A stretch of 14,019 nucleotides of DNA from RBG-13-43-22 sp040755035 (GTDB taxonomy: Bacteria > Desulfobacterota > RBG-13-43-22): NCBI GenBank assembly GCA_040755035.1, contig JBFMBU010000247.1, forward strand, positions 1 through 14,019. Reading direction: 5' to 3'. A program made the translations under genes and the position numbers. Below are positions 6,686 to 13,228 of this stretch, piece by piece (within the stretch, counting starts at the first letter, position 1; each line of letters begins with the position of its first letter). The notes beneath the pieces are model-generated. The model had not been told where the DNA came from, did not search any database, and saw nothing but the letters and a program-made list of their open reading frames with translations.

Positions 6686-7480
6686 TCAACCTCGATAAAA
6701 ACGCATGTACCAGGGATAGCGGGTGAATTCATGGAAGCCGAGGCGGCGGTAGATGGGTTCGCCGAATTGGCTGGCCTGAAGGATAACGGCGGCCGCACCC
6801 CGGCGAAAGGCCTCGTTGGTGACCATGGCCGTACAGGCCTGGCCCAATCCTTTCTTCCGAGCCCCTTCCAGGGTCCCGACCCAGTAAACGCCGGCGATGG
6901 AATGGGATAAAATAATCATAGCCGCGGAGACGGTTTTTTCGTCCAGATAGGCGACGACACAATAGTTATAAGGTCGGAGGACCCTCTCCGGAGTTTCAAA
7001 CATAAAAGCAGCGGTTTCTTTGGCCAGACCCAGGCTTTGATAGCTGTCGATGACCACTGCGGCAAAATCCGCCGCTCCGGATGGTTTTTCTACCGGAATA
7101 ATCATCGCCCCGGCAGGCAGGGCACTGATACGAACCGGTTCCTGAATAACCATCCCCGGCGCTTCGGAAATCAGGGCCATTTTTTGCGAACGGCACAGAT
7201 CTTCCAAATCTGTGTCTGAGTGACGGCGGATATGGACGCTGTAACCAACCTTTTTCTTTTCAAAAAAATCACGGGCCTGGGCCAGGACTTCATCGGCCGA
7301 TGGACTGGCCTGGTCGGCCAGGCGAATGACCGAATTGGTCATGGGGGTGTTATCTCCTCCGGCAACGAATAAGACATCCTCCTTTTCGATGATCTCACTG
7401 GTGATCCTCCAGCGGGCGATCTCGCGCAGGGATTCGGCCAGGTTCAAGTCGGCCAGATACATCAGGTCATGGTGATTCAT
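6686..7480 (-). CDS. GNAT family N-acetyltransferase
   Basis: Predicted acetyl-CoA (or acyl-CoA) dependent N-acyltransferase of 264 residues. The GNAT core is at the C-terminus: VYWVGTLEGARKKGLGQA (198-215) is motif A with the pyrophosphate-binding loop, and EPIYRRLGFHEF (241-252) is motif B. The N-terminal 120 residues form an unassigned extra domain, as in two-domain GNATs. TTAGGAG lies 4 nt before the ATG at 7480. It is the third gene of the leftward dehydratase operon, starting 37 nt after the Cys-rich gene ends. Its acceptor is unknown; acetylation of a protein lysine or a small amine is possible. Confidence 0.85.
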   Translation of the reverse strand: MNHHDLMYLADLNLAESLREIARWRITSEIIEKEDVLFVAGGDNTPMTNSVIRLADQASPSADEVLAQARDFFEKKKVGYSVHIRRHSDTDLEDLCRSQKMALISEAPGMVIQEPVRISALPAGAMIIPVEKPSGAADFAAVVIDSYQSLGLAKETAAFMFETPERVLRPYNYCVVAYLDEKTVSAAMIILSHSIAGVYWVGTLEGARKKGLGQACTAMVTNEAFRRGAAAVILQASQFGEPIYRRLGFHEFTRYPWYMRFYRG

Positions 7481-7517
7481 AGGTCTCCTAAAAATTCAGC
7501 TCTTGAGTTATTAAAGG

Positions 7518-7814
7518 CTATGAAAACAGTTTTCGCATTACCGCTTCGGCTATTTTATTTTCAGGAGTCGTCTCCCTTTCCACCATCGCTCCGGAGATCC
7601 GGATCCAGCAACGGGACAGGGCCTCCAGTTTTGGATCGTCGGCGCAGGCCGTCGGACAGCCGCAAATCAAAAGGGCCGCTTCCCAGGGTCCGGTTTCCTG
7701 GTCCAGGGTCAGATGACATCCCGGGGGAAGCCTTTTCTTAATTTCTTCCAGCAGGCCCAGGCGATCGATCTGGGGATTGCAACCCCCGCAGAACTTCAAC
7801 CCGATCAAGGCCAA
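7518..7814 (-). CDS. Small Cys-rich protein (CGGC / CGCPxxC), translationally coupled to the dehydratase
   Basis: A 98-residue protein I cannot name. It carries CGGCNPQIDR (Cys9, Cys12), Cys33, CGCPTAC (Cys51, 53, 57) and Cys69, embedded in an alternating beta/alpha pattern (FCGGC, then a helix, then AALLICGCP). This suggests a small redox or metal-binding fold, perhaps thioredoxin-like or Fe-S. It starts at TTG 7814: the AAGGAG that serves it lies 8 nt upstream, inside the last codons of the dehydratase gene, and only 5 nt separate that stop from this start. This tight coupling implies a related job, for example maturation, reduction or protection of the oxygen-sensitive Fe-S/FAD dehydratase. 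That job is inference. Confidence 0.72.
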   Translation of the reverse strand: MALIGLKFCGGCNPQIDRLGLLEEIKKRLPPGCHLTLDQETGPWEAALLICGCPTACADDPKLEALSRCWIRISGAMVERETTPENKIAEAVMRKLFS

Positions 7815-7819
7815 AGGTT

Positions 7820-9271
7820 TTACTCCTTTAATCCGGCGATGGCGCGGGCCAGTTTTTTCTTGTGTTCCAGATTGCCCTGACGGGCGATCATAACCCTTTG
7901 CGCCTGGGGTGAACCGGCTCCGTGCATGGACTCGGTACGGTAGCCCACGGCCGCGGTCCCCAAGGTGAGATTCTCAATCAGCCTCAGGATACGGCAGCGC
8001 GATTCGGTGGAGACCGAAGCCACGCCTTTGAAATATTTTTCCACCAGAGCCCCGATTTGAGGATGCTTAAGGTCCTTCTCCGAAGCCAGAGTGACCATCA
8101 GTCCTCCGGCGATATCCTCGGCCAGGCGAGCGATTTCATAGGGGAAGCGGGTCACGTTCTGTTTGCAGACATTGGCCAAAAGGAGGTTGATCAGATAGGT
8201 GCCGGAAGCGGTTTTATACCCTTCAGCCGAGCAGGCGATACCGCAGGCATAGAGGGTCTCGTTCAAGTGGGTCATCTCAATCAGCTTGTCCTTGATGTGG
8301 GAGGCCTGGGCTGCCCCATTAAACTCGGCGGCCAGAGCGGCGGCGCCGATGAGTACGTCACCGACCCCGGCTTTGCATCCGCCGTAGCTCTGGCGGTGAT
8401 AACCGGCGAAACGTTCCACCAGAAGACCACTGTATTCAACTTCCCCGCACATAAAAACATAGTCCCAGGGGACAAAGAGGTCCTCGAAGACCATCAGGGC
8501 TTCATGGCCGCCGAAGCGGGCGTTACCTACATCGATGGCGCCGCCTTCCAGTTTGCGGGTGTCGCAGGATTGACGGCCATAGATATAGGTGATCCCCTCG
8601 GCGTCAGCCGGGGCGGCGAAGGAAAGGGCGTATTCGGCGTCTTCTTTTTTCATGGCCATGGTGGGCATCACCAATATCCAGTGGGAATTGACGGCCCCGG
8701 TCTGATGGGCTTTGGCGCCGCGCACCACGATACCCCGTTCGTTTTTATCGACCACATGGACATAGAGGTCCGGGTCCGCTTGCCTGCTGGGAGGCAGGCT
8801 TCGGTCGCCCTTGGGATCCGTCATGGCCCCGTCCACGGTCCAGTCTTCTTCCTGCATCATCCCCAAAAAATCGGAGAACCGTTTATGGTAGCCAGTCCCC
8901 AGTTTTTGATCCATCTCGAAGGTAACGCTGTCCACGGCATTGATGGCATCCATGCCCACACAACGCTGGAAACAGGAACCGGTCTGCTGTCCCAGCAAGC
9001 GCTGCATCTTGACTTTCTTCACCAGGTCTTCAGTACTTTGGTGGAGGTGACAGAAGCGGTTGACCTTCTTCCCGCTGAGGTGAGAAACGGCGGTCATCAG
9101 GTCTTCATGGGCCGGATCCTGAGCCAGGGCGTAGGTCATCTTGACCGAGTTCATCGAAGGTCGTATGACGGGGTGATCCACAGGGTTGGTCACCTTTTCC
9201 CCCAGCAGGAAAATCCTGAAATTCATTTTCCTAAGACTTTCTTCATATTGTTCGGCTGTTTTTTGAGACAT
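7820..9271 (-). CDS. abfD: 4-hydroxybutyryl-CoA dehydratase / vinylacetyl-CoA isomerase
   Basis: Oxygen-sensitive FAD and [4Fe-4S] enzyme converting 4-hydroxybutyryl-CoA to crotonyl-CoA, and isomerising vinylacetyl-CoA; cytoplasmic, normally a homotetramer. The 483 residues match the length of the Clostridium aminobutyricum enzyme. Cluster ligands are all present: Cys100 and Cys104 in GSCFQRCVG, and His292 and Cys299 in YHRQSYGGCK, which also holds Tyr296 and Lys300. Glu257 (GGHEALM), Thr191 (AHQTG) and Glu447 (TESMHGAGSPQAQR) correspond to known active-site residues. The ATG at 9271 has AAGGAGGA 8 nt upstream. It heads a leftward operon with the Cys-rich and GNAT genes. It may serve 4-aminobutyrate/succinate fermentation or crotonyl-CoA entry; no 4-hydroxybutyrate CoA-transferase or dehydrogenase is in the window, so a related 4-hydroxyacyl-CoA substrate is possible. 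Confidence 0.93.
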   Translation of the reverse strand: MSQKTAEQYEESLRKMNFRIFLLGEKVTNPVDHPVIRPSMNSVKMTYALAQDPAHEDLMTAVSHLSGKKVNRFCHLHQSTEDLVKKVKMQRLLGQQTGSCFQRCVGMDAINAVDSVTFEMDQKLGTGYHKRFSDFLGMMQEEDWTVDGAMTDPKGDRSLPPSRQADPDLYVHVVDKNERGIVVRGAKAHQTGAVNSHWILVMPTMAMKKEDAEYALSFAAPADAEGITYIYGRQSCDTRKLEGGAIDVGNARFGGHEALMVFEDLFVPWDYVFMCGEVEYSGLLVERFAGYHRQSYGGCKAGVGDVLIGAAALAAEFNGAAQASHIKDKLIEMTHLNETLYACGIACSAEGYKTASGTYLINLLLANVCKQNVTRFPYEIARLAEDIAGGLMVTLASEKDLKHPQIGALVEKYFKGVASVSTESRCRILRLIENLTLGTAAVGYRTESMHGAGSPQAQRVMIARQGNLEHKKKLARAIAGLKE

Positions 9272-9295
9272 GAGGGTTATCCTCCTTGTTTACGG

Positions 9296-9403
9296 GTTTT
9301 TGGGTTGCGGGTTACGGGTTCCGAGTTGCAAGTTACGAGTTTCGAGTTCCAAGTTGCGCGTTCCGCGTTCCGGGTTTCGAGTTGAGAGTTAAGGGTTGGG
9401 GGA
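9296..9403 (+). repeat. Degenerate heptad array, GTT-centred (14 units in register)
   Basis: GTT occurs at 9304, 9311, 9318 and so on to 9395, fourteen times at exactly 7-nt spacing, with one more at 9296 one base out of phase. The units read GGGTTAC, GGGTTCC, GAGTTGC, AAGTTAC, GAGTTTC, GCGTTCC and similar; no two neighbours need be identical, but position 2-5 are strongly constrained. The array ends about 25 nt before the dehydratase start, placing it in the leader or promoter region of that operon. Confidence 0.85.
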
Positions 9404-9452
9404 TTAATGCTCGGATGCACCTCACCAGCGTGTGAAAAGCTGGTTCAAGCTT

Positions 9453-9494
9453 CGAACTCCCAACTTTGAACTAGGAACACCGAACTCTGAACGC
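9453..9494 (-). repeat. Opposed heptad array, AAC-centred (6 units in register)
   Basis: AAC occurs at 9455, 9462, 9469, 9476, 9483 and 9490, again exactly every 7 nt, with units such as GAACTCC, CAACTTT, GAACTAG. It is the same heptad family as 9296-9403 but inverted, separated from it by about 50 nt, and it ends 4 nt from the stop codon of the M48 peptidase gene. Confidence 0.8.
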
Positions 9495-9497
9495 GTT

Positions 9498-11342
9498 TCA
9501 TCGTTTCTTCTCCAGGGTTTTTCGAAACCGCTCTTCCTGGCCTTGATAATAGGTTCGGTTGGGCGGGTTTTGCGCCAGGACCCGGCCGATGATTTCCAAG
9601 GCCTTATGCGGTTGTCCGTTGACCAGATAGGCCTCGGCCAGGGTGTCCAGAATCATAGCCTCGGGTTTCAGGTCTGCCGCCTGTTTGGCCAGGTCCAAGG
9701 CTTTCTCCGGCTGAAAAAGGGCCGGGTCTTTACTGGTGGCCAGGAGCCAGGCCAGATTATTGAGGGCCAGATAGTGGTCAGGTTCCTTGGCCAATATTTT
9801 TTCATAGGTCTCTTTGGCCTCGGAATACCGTTTCCCTTCATGATAAAGCATGGCCAGGGCCAGCAGGGTCCTGGTTTCACCCGGTTTGGAGCGCAGTTCT
9901 CTCCCTAATAAAGCTTCCAGTGCCTTGGGATCCTCTCCCGGCCAGGTAGAGAGCCAGATTTTTTCTTTGATACCGTAGAGGGCCAGGCCCGACAGAAGCA
10001 GGAAAAATAAGACCACAGCCCGGGTAATTTTTTGATCCTGTCGGGTTATCAGGACCGGTTGACGGCCGGCCTGGGCTAAAACGGATACCCTCTGGGCGAT
10101 ACTGAAATGGTGCCAACTGGGGAGGTTCCGGCTTTGACCGGAGGCATAACTTATTTTTTCCAAGGAGCGTATTAAAGGGTCGGGAGAGCCGATGGTCTTC
10201 AGGGCGAAGAGATCGGCTTGACGCTCGAAATTGCGCATAAAAAAACCAAAAAGAAAACGGAAGTAGAGAATCAAGCCTAAGGCCATGGGGAGGACTATGA
10301 GGATGGAGGTCAGGTCCTCCGAATAGCTTCTTAAAGAAACCAGGAGATCCAGCAGTGCCGGTAACCGAAACAGCAGCCCTAAAAGCCATTGGGAAAAAAA
10401 AACCGTCAGCAGAACGTATCCCACAAAAAAGGCAAGATAAAAAAGCAGATGTTTTTTTCGTATGTGACCGATCTCATGGGCTACCACCCCTTTAAGTTCC
10501 TCCGCATCCAGGAGATTGAGGAGGGAAGGGGTAATCAGGAGATAGCGGAACCTTTTGACCATGCCCATGACGCCGGCGGTAATCATGTTTCCTCCAAAAG
10601 CCGGCCAGAGAAAAACCTGGTGAAAAGGGGAACCCATTTCCCGACAGAACTCCATTAGTATTTCCTTTTTGGGACCGCCGGGAAGGGGACGGCATTGCCA
10701 CCAGGTCTTGATCATGAAGGGGAAAAAAACGGCCAAGAGCAATAAAAAGGTCAGGACATAGATCATTTCACCCAGGGGTTGATTTAAAAAGGTATGGAGC
10801 CAGGGAGCGGAGATCAGACCGATCAGGTCCGATAAAAAGGTGATGAAAAACCAGGGAAACAAAATCGGTAAATTGAATTGGAGCTGGGATCGAAGATAAA
10901 GGCCCCGGGTCTGATAGGACCGGAACAGGGTTTCCTGGGCCGGAAAACCCAGGATCCAGATCAAAACCAGGTGCAGAAGATAGAGGGAAATCCCCAAGGC
11001 CCCTTCCAGGGAGGAAAAGCGGTCGGTCCCCGGAATCAAAGTCACCAGGGATTTAAAGTTGAGCAGATAGATTTCCGAGGCAAAGAAAATCAGAGACAGG
11101 ATCATCAGATATTGAGTGGTCTGCTGAAAACTGCGTTGTAGGGGGTAGTTTCCCTGCCGATGCTCCAGGGCCAGGAAATGGAGCCGGTGAAACCGCCTCC
11201 AGGTTTCCAGTCCGAAGACGGCCAGGAAAAGCAGGAGGAGCCCGGCGTTCAGCCAAAGGTCTACCAGCGGGAGCCGCGGACCCAGGGAGCGGGTATGGTA
11301 GATGAGCAGGGCTAAAATGAAAAAAATGATATTGGTGAACAT
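9498..11342 (-). CDS. M48 family membrane metallopeptidase with C-terminal TPR repeats
   Basis: Integral membrane zinc protease of 614 residues related to Ste24/HtpX. About six hydrophobic segments precede the catalytic region (roughly 2-16, 28-46, 76-100, 115-134, 155-180, 190-212). The zinc motif HEIGH is at 289-293 (GVVAHEIGHI), the third ligand is Glu373 in ERQAD (373-377), and two further hydrophobic stretches lie between them. After a last membrane helix (440-457), residues about 490-600 form TPR repeats (ALAMLYHEGKRYSEAKETYE, ALNNLAWLLATSKDP). A role in membrane protein quality control is likely. The ATG at 11342 has no ribosome site, and the nearest promoter predicts a leader of only about 5 nt, so translation may be nearly leaderless. 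Confidence 0.88.
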   Translation of the reverse strand: MFTNIIFFILALLIYHTRSLGPRLPLVDLWLNAGLLLLFLAVFGLETWRRFHRLHFLALEHRQGNYPLQRSFQQTTQYLMILSLIFFASEIYLLNFKSLVTLIPGTDRFSSLEGALGISLYLLHLVLIWILGFPAQETLFRSYQTRGLYLRSQLQFNLPILFPWFFITFLSDLIGLISAPWLHTFLNQPLGEMIYVLTFLLLLAVFFPFMIKTWWQCRPLPGGPKKEILMEFCREMGSPFHQVFLWPAFGGNMITAGVMGMVKRFRYLLITPSLLNLLDAEELKGVVAHEIGHIRKKHLLFYLAFFVGYVLLTVFFSQWLLGLLFRLPALLDLLVSLRSYSEDLTSILIVLPMALGLILYFRFLFGFFMRNFERQADLFALKTIGSPDPLIRSLEKISYASGQSRNLPSWHHFSIAQRVSVLAQAGRQPVLITRQDQKITRAVVLFFLLLSGLALYGIKEKIWLSTWPGEDPKALEALLGRELRSKPGETRTLLALAMLYHEGKRYSEAKETYEKILAKEPDHYLALNNLAWLLATSKDPALFQPEKALDLAKQAADLKPEAMILDTLAEAYLVNGQPHKALEIIGRVLAQNPPNRTYYQGQEERFRKTLEKKR

Positions 11343-11353
11343 ACGTGGGGTTC

Positions 11354-11382
11354 AGATTAGCGGGAAGCAGGGAGGATGTCAA
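11354..11382 (-). promoter_or_regulatory. Promoter of the M48 peptidase gene
   Basis: On the leftward strand TTGACA (11377-11382) and TAATCT (11354-11359) are 17 nt apart. The -35 is perfect, the -10 keeps the key T, A and final T. The predicted start near 11347 lies only a few bases before the ATG at 11342. Confidence 0.5.
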
Positions 11383-11410
11383 GATGAGGGGAACAAAATA
11401 GGAAAGGCGG

Positions 11411-11929
11411 TCAAATTCCGAGCAAGTTGAGACCGATCAACTGGTAACCGATCAGCACCACATATAAGGTACATAGGAGCACGATAGCGACCTTGACCGG
11501 CTTATAGTGGCTGTGAAGACATATAATAACGGAACAGATAGAGACGAGTACGAATTTCCAGATCCAGAATTTTTCTCCGACCAGGGATATAAGGGCATCC
11601 ATTATAGGATTCAGTTCTCGCCCGCCATGGTGCAGAATTTTCATGGTAAATAAAGAATCCAAACAGTTCAACCCCCCCAGTAGAACCAGGAAAAACAACA
11701 TTCCCGGGGTATAACGGTCCACATATCCTTCTTTGGGGAAACCGGAAGTTTCTGAGAACCCCTTACGCCGCCCGTTAAGGGTATAGCGGCTGAACATGGG
11801 GGTGGGTTTTTTTCTGCGGTCTTTCATTTCTTTTGGTAAGAATGGTTCCATAAGTTCAAATTCGTGGTTCTCATTGTCCGTTGTTCGGAGGGAAGTTAAG
11901 CCCGGCCGGGGATTTTCCATAAGCCCCAT
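11411..11929 (-). CDS. DUF5658-like membrane protein
   Basis: A 172-residue protein of unknown function. The N-terminal 70 residues are hydrophilic and basic, with KDRRKKPTPMFSRYTLNGRRKG (36-57). Three membrane segments follow (about 74-95, 124-140, 146-168). The motif LNCLDSLFTMKIL (87-99) and GRELNPIMDALI (103-114) match the N..D..T...ELNP pattern that I associate with DUF5658. The start is taken at ATG 11929; GGGAAGAG lies upstream but at long spacing, and in-frame ATGs at 11920 and 11851 are alternatives. It is 68 nt upstream of the M48 gene on the same strand, but each has its own promoter. Confidence 0.75.
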   Translation of the reverse strand: MGLMENPRPGLTSLRTTDNENHEFELMEPFLPKEMKDRRKKPTPMFSRYTLNGRRKGFSETSGFPKEGYVDRYTPGMLFFLVLLGGLNCLDSLFTMKILHHGGRELNPIMDALISLVGEKFWIWKFVLVSICSVIICLHSHYKPVKVAIVLLCTLYVVLIGYQLIGLNLLGI

Positions 11930-11970
11930 AAGAGTGCTATCTCTTCCCGCAGGTTTGCCAAGGATAGATA

Positions 11971-11999
11971 TTTATAGCCTGATTTCCTTTTTAAGACAA
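11971..11999 (-). promoter_or_regulatory. Promoter of the DUF5658-like gene
   Basis: On the leftward strand TTGTCT (11994-11999) and TATAAA (11971-11976) are 17 nt apart, with an AT-rich spacer start. The predicted transcription start is near 11964, giving a leader of about 35 nt. Confidence 0.5.
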
Positions 12000-12031
12000 C
12001 CTTTTTTTGTTTGGGTGATCAATTCCCTAAC

Positions 12032-12484
12032 CTATAATAAATGGTTAAGATACGGTCGGATTTTCTTGAAAATATTGGAAAATATTGAAACGGTGCCAAT
12101 CTCCGGTTGTCCGATAGACAGCACATGGGTTTTTTCCCAATACAAATTTCCTTCCCTCAGACCCCGGATTTGATCCCAGGGGATAAGAAGCGGTTTCAGC
12201 CCCTTCGTAAAGGGACCGGTTGATTCCAGATAAAGTCCCTCGGCCATGATCCCGACCGTGGTGCATCTTTTATAAACCACTTTTCCAACCTGGACGGTTT
12301 GCCTTTTATACACTTCTTTGGGAGTTTGGACCGCGGTTTGGAACCGTCCGGTCAGAAGGGTCCAACCGCCACCCCCGCCGGTCAAATTTTTCAGAAGTTT
12401 AGGGAGAAGAAAAACCGCCCCTATAATAAAGAGAATAAGGATGACGACGGCCAGGGCCAGAAAGAAAAGAAAGGAAGGGTCCAT
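12032..12484 (-). CDS. Small membrane-anchored protein of unknown function (IPW motif)
   Basis: A 150-residue protein with one N-terminal membrane helix (about 4-28, FLFFLALAVVILILFIIGAVFLLP), a GGGGG linker and a cytoplasmic domain. That domain contains GIMAEGLYLES followed by KPLLIPWDQIRGL, a pattern I know from small bacterial membrane proteins that resemble PH-like beta domains; no function is established. The ATG at 12484 is chosen because it begins directly before the membrane helix and the promoter at 12510-12538 would overlap any longer reading; AGGT is a weak ribosome site. There are no neighbours on the strand within 100 nt. Confidence 0.7.
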   Translation of the reverse strand: MDPSFLFFLALAVVILILFIIGAVFLLPKLLKNLTGGGGGWTLLTGRFQTAVQTPKEVYKRQTVQVGKVVYKRCTTVGIMAEGLYLESTGPFTKGLKPLLIPWDQIRGLREGNLYWEKTHVLSIGQPEIGTVSIFSNIFKKIRPYLNHLL

Positions 12485-12509
12485 AGGGATACCTGATTTT
12501 TTTTCAAAA

Positions 12510-12538
12510 AGGATAATAAAAAAATGGTCGAGGGTCAA
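12510..12538 (-). promoter_or_regulatory. Promoter of the IPW-motif membrane protein gene
   Basis: On the leftward strand TTGACC (12533-12538) and TATCCT (12510-12515) are 17 nt apart, with a T-rich spacer. The predicted start near 12503 gives a leader of about 19 nt before the ATG at 12484, which supports that start over a longer one. Confidence 0.5.
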
Positions 12539-12605
12539 GGAAGAAAAAAAAATGATTTTATTGTGATCTTAATAATCGTCTCATTTTAGTAATTACCGGC
12601 TGGGG

Positions 12606-12633
12606 TTGCATTTTATGCAGGGGATGATATAGT
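12606..12633 (+). promoter_or_regulatory. Possible promoter of the NTF2-like/acyl-CoA synthetase operon
   Basis: TTGCAT (12606-12611) and TATAGT (12628-12633) are 16 nt apart in the AT-rich divergent region. Match is moderate. If used, the leader would be about 140 nt and would include the inverted repeat at 12692-12748. Confidence 0.35.
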
Positions 12634-12691
12634 AACTCAAGTAAAGAATTCTATACAAATTGGATTGAATTTTTTCAAAAACAGGAATTAA

Positions 12692-12748
12692 ACCCGGACC
12701 GAAGGAGGAATTTTCGGATAGTCAATTTTGCTTCCGGCCGGTCCGGGT
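12692..12748 (+). promoter_or_regulatory. Inverted repeat in the leader of the NTF2-like gene
   Basis: Perfect 10-bp arms, ACCCGGACCG (12692-12701) and CGGTCCGGGT (12739-12748), enclose 37 nt. The loop contains AAGGAGG, a Shine-Dalgarno-like sequence with no proper start codon after it. The stem ends 32 nt before the true ATG. No T tract follows, so it is not a simple terminator; an RNA control element or a protein site are both possible. Confidence 0.5.
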
Positions 12749-12780
12749 CGGGATTATTAACTTAAAAAGAGGAGGTGCCT

Positions 12781-13215
12781 ATGAAACTGACCAAGGGGGC
12801 CATCAAGGAAGCCATGGCCAAGAATGGGGAGGCCTGGGACCGGCAGGACCTGGAAGGTGTTTTGGAGCTCTATCATGATGAGGTCTATTTTGAAAACTGG
12901 ACTGGAGGAAACGCAAAAGGCAAAGAGGCCCTGCGCCAGGCCTGGACTTCCTGGTTCAACAGCGGAGGGCGATTTCTTTTCCGACGGGATGATACCTTCG
13001 TGGATGAAGGAGAGCAGAAATTGACCGTGACCTGGGAACTGGAATGGCCCTCGACGGAAAGAGGCTATGAGGGCAAAATGGAAAAAAGAAGGGGCCTTGA
13101 TGTCATTCACTTCCAGGACGGAAAGATCATCCGGAAAATGACCTATTCTAAAACTACGGTGGAGATCGACGGACAACGGGTGAAACTGACAGCCCAATCT
13201 CCAAAAACCTCTTAG
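12781..13215 (+). CDS. NTF2-like / SnoaL-like domain protein
   Basis: A 144-residue protein with the cone-shaped NTF2 fold pattern: an N-terminal helix pair (EAMAKNGEAWDRQDLEGVLELYHDEVYFENW), GKEALRQAWTSWF, then strands ending in LDVIHFQDGKIIRKMTY. SnoaL-like proteins can be enzymes or ligand-binding proteins; no catalytic residue set is recognisable. AAAGAGGAGG lies 6 nt before ATG 12781, favoured over the GTG at 12775 that overlaps it. It is 13 nt upstream of the acyl-CoA synthetase gene, so the two are almost certainly cotranscribed and may act on the same carboxylic acid or its CoA ester. Confidence 0.8.
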   Translation: MKLTKGAIKEAMAKNGEAWDRQDLEGVLELYHDEVYFENWTGGNAKGKEALRQAWTSWFNSGGRFLFRRDDTFVDEGEQKLTVTWELEWPSTERGYEGKMEKRRGLDVIHFQDGKIIRKMTYSKTTVEIDGQRVKLTAQSPKTS

Positions 13216-13228
13216 GCAGCGTTGAACC

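Noticed and set aside
8782..8799. GCCTGC/GCAGGC palindrome inside the dehydratase gene, which reads LPAGRQA on the opposite strand and resembles a dispersed palindromic insertion seen in some metagenomic genes
   Set aside because: The coding strand reads GDRSLPPSRQADPDLY, which aligns without insertion to the known dehydratase (GDR.LAPS.Q.DPDL as I recall it), so the palindrome is a coincidence of native codons.
7922..9385. A 487-codon open frame antisense to the 4-hydroxybutyryl-CoA dehydratase gene
   Set aside because: The dehydratase strand encodes a protein with all catalytic residues conserved; the opposite frame is a codon-bias shadow, is rich in Gly/His without family features, and runs into the heptad array.
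9296..9494. CRISPR array
   Set aside because: Units are 7 nt, contiguous and degenerate, with no repeat/spacer alternation and no cas genes nearby.
12299..12566. Rightward frames opposite the IPW-motif membrane protein gene
   Set aside because: They are Lys/Arg-rich translations of the reverse of a membrane helix and A-rich DNA, with no ribosome site; the leftward frame has a membrane helix, a conserved-style motif and a promoter.
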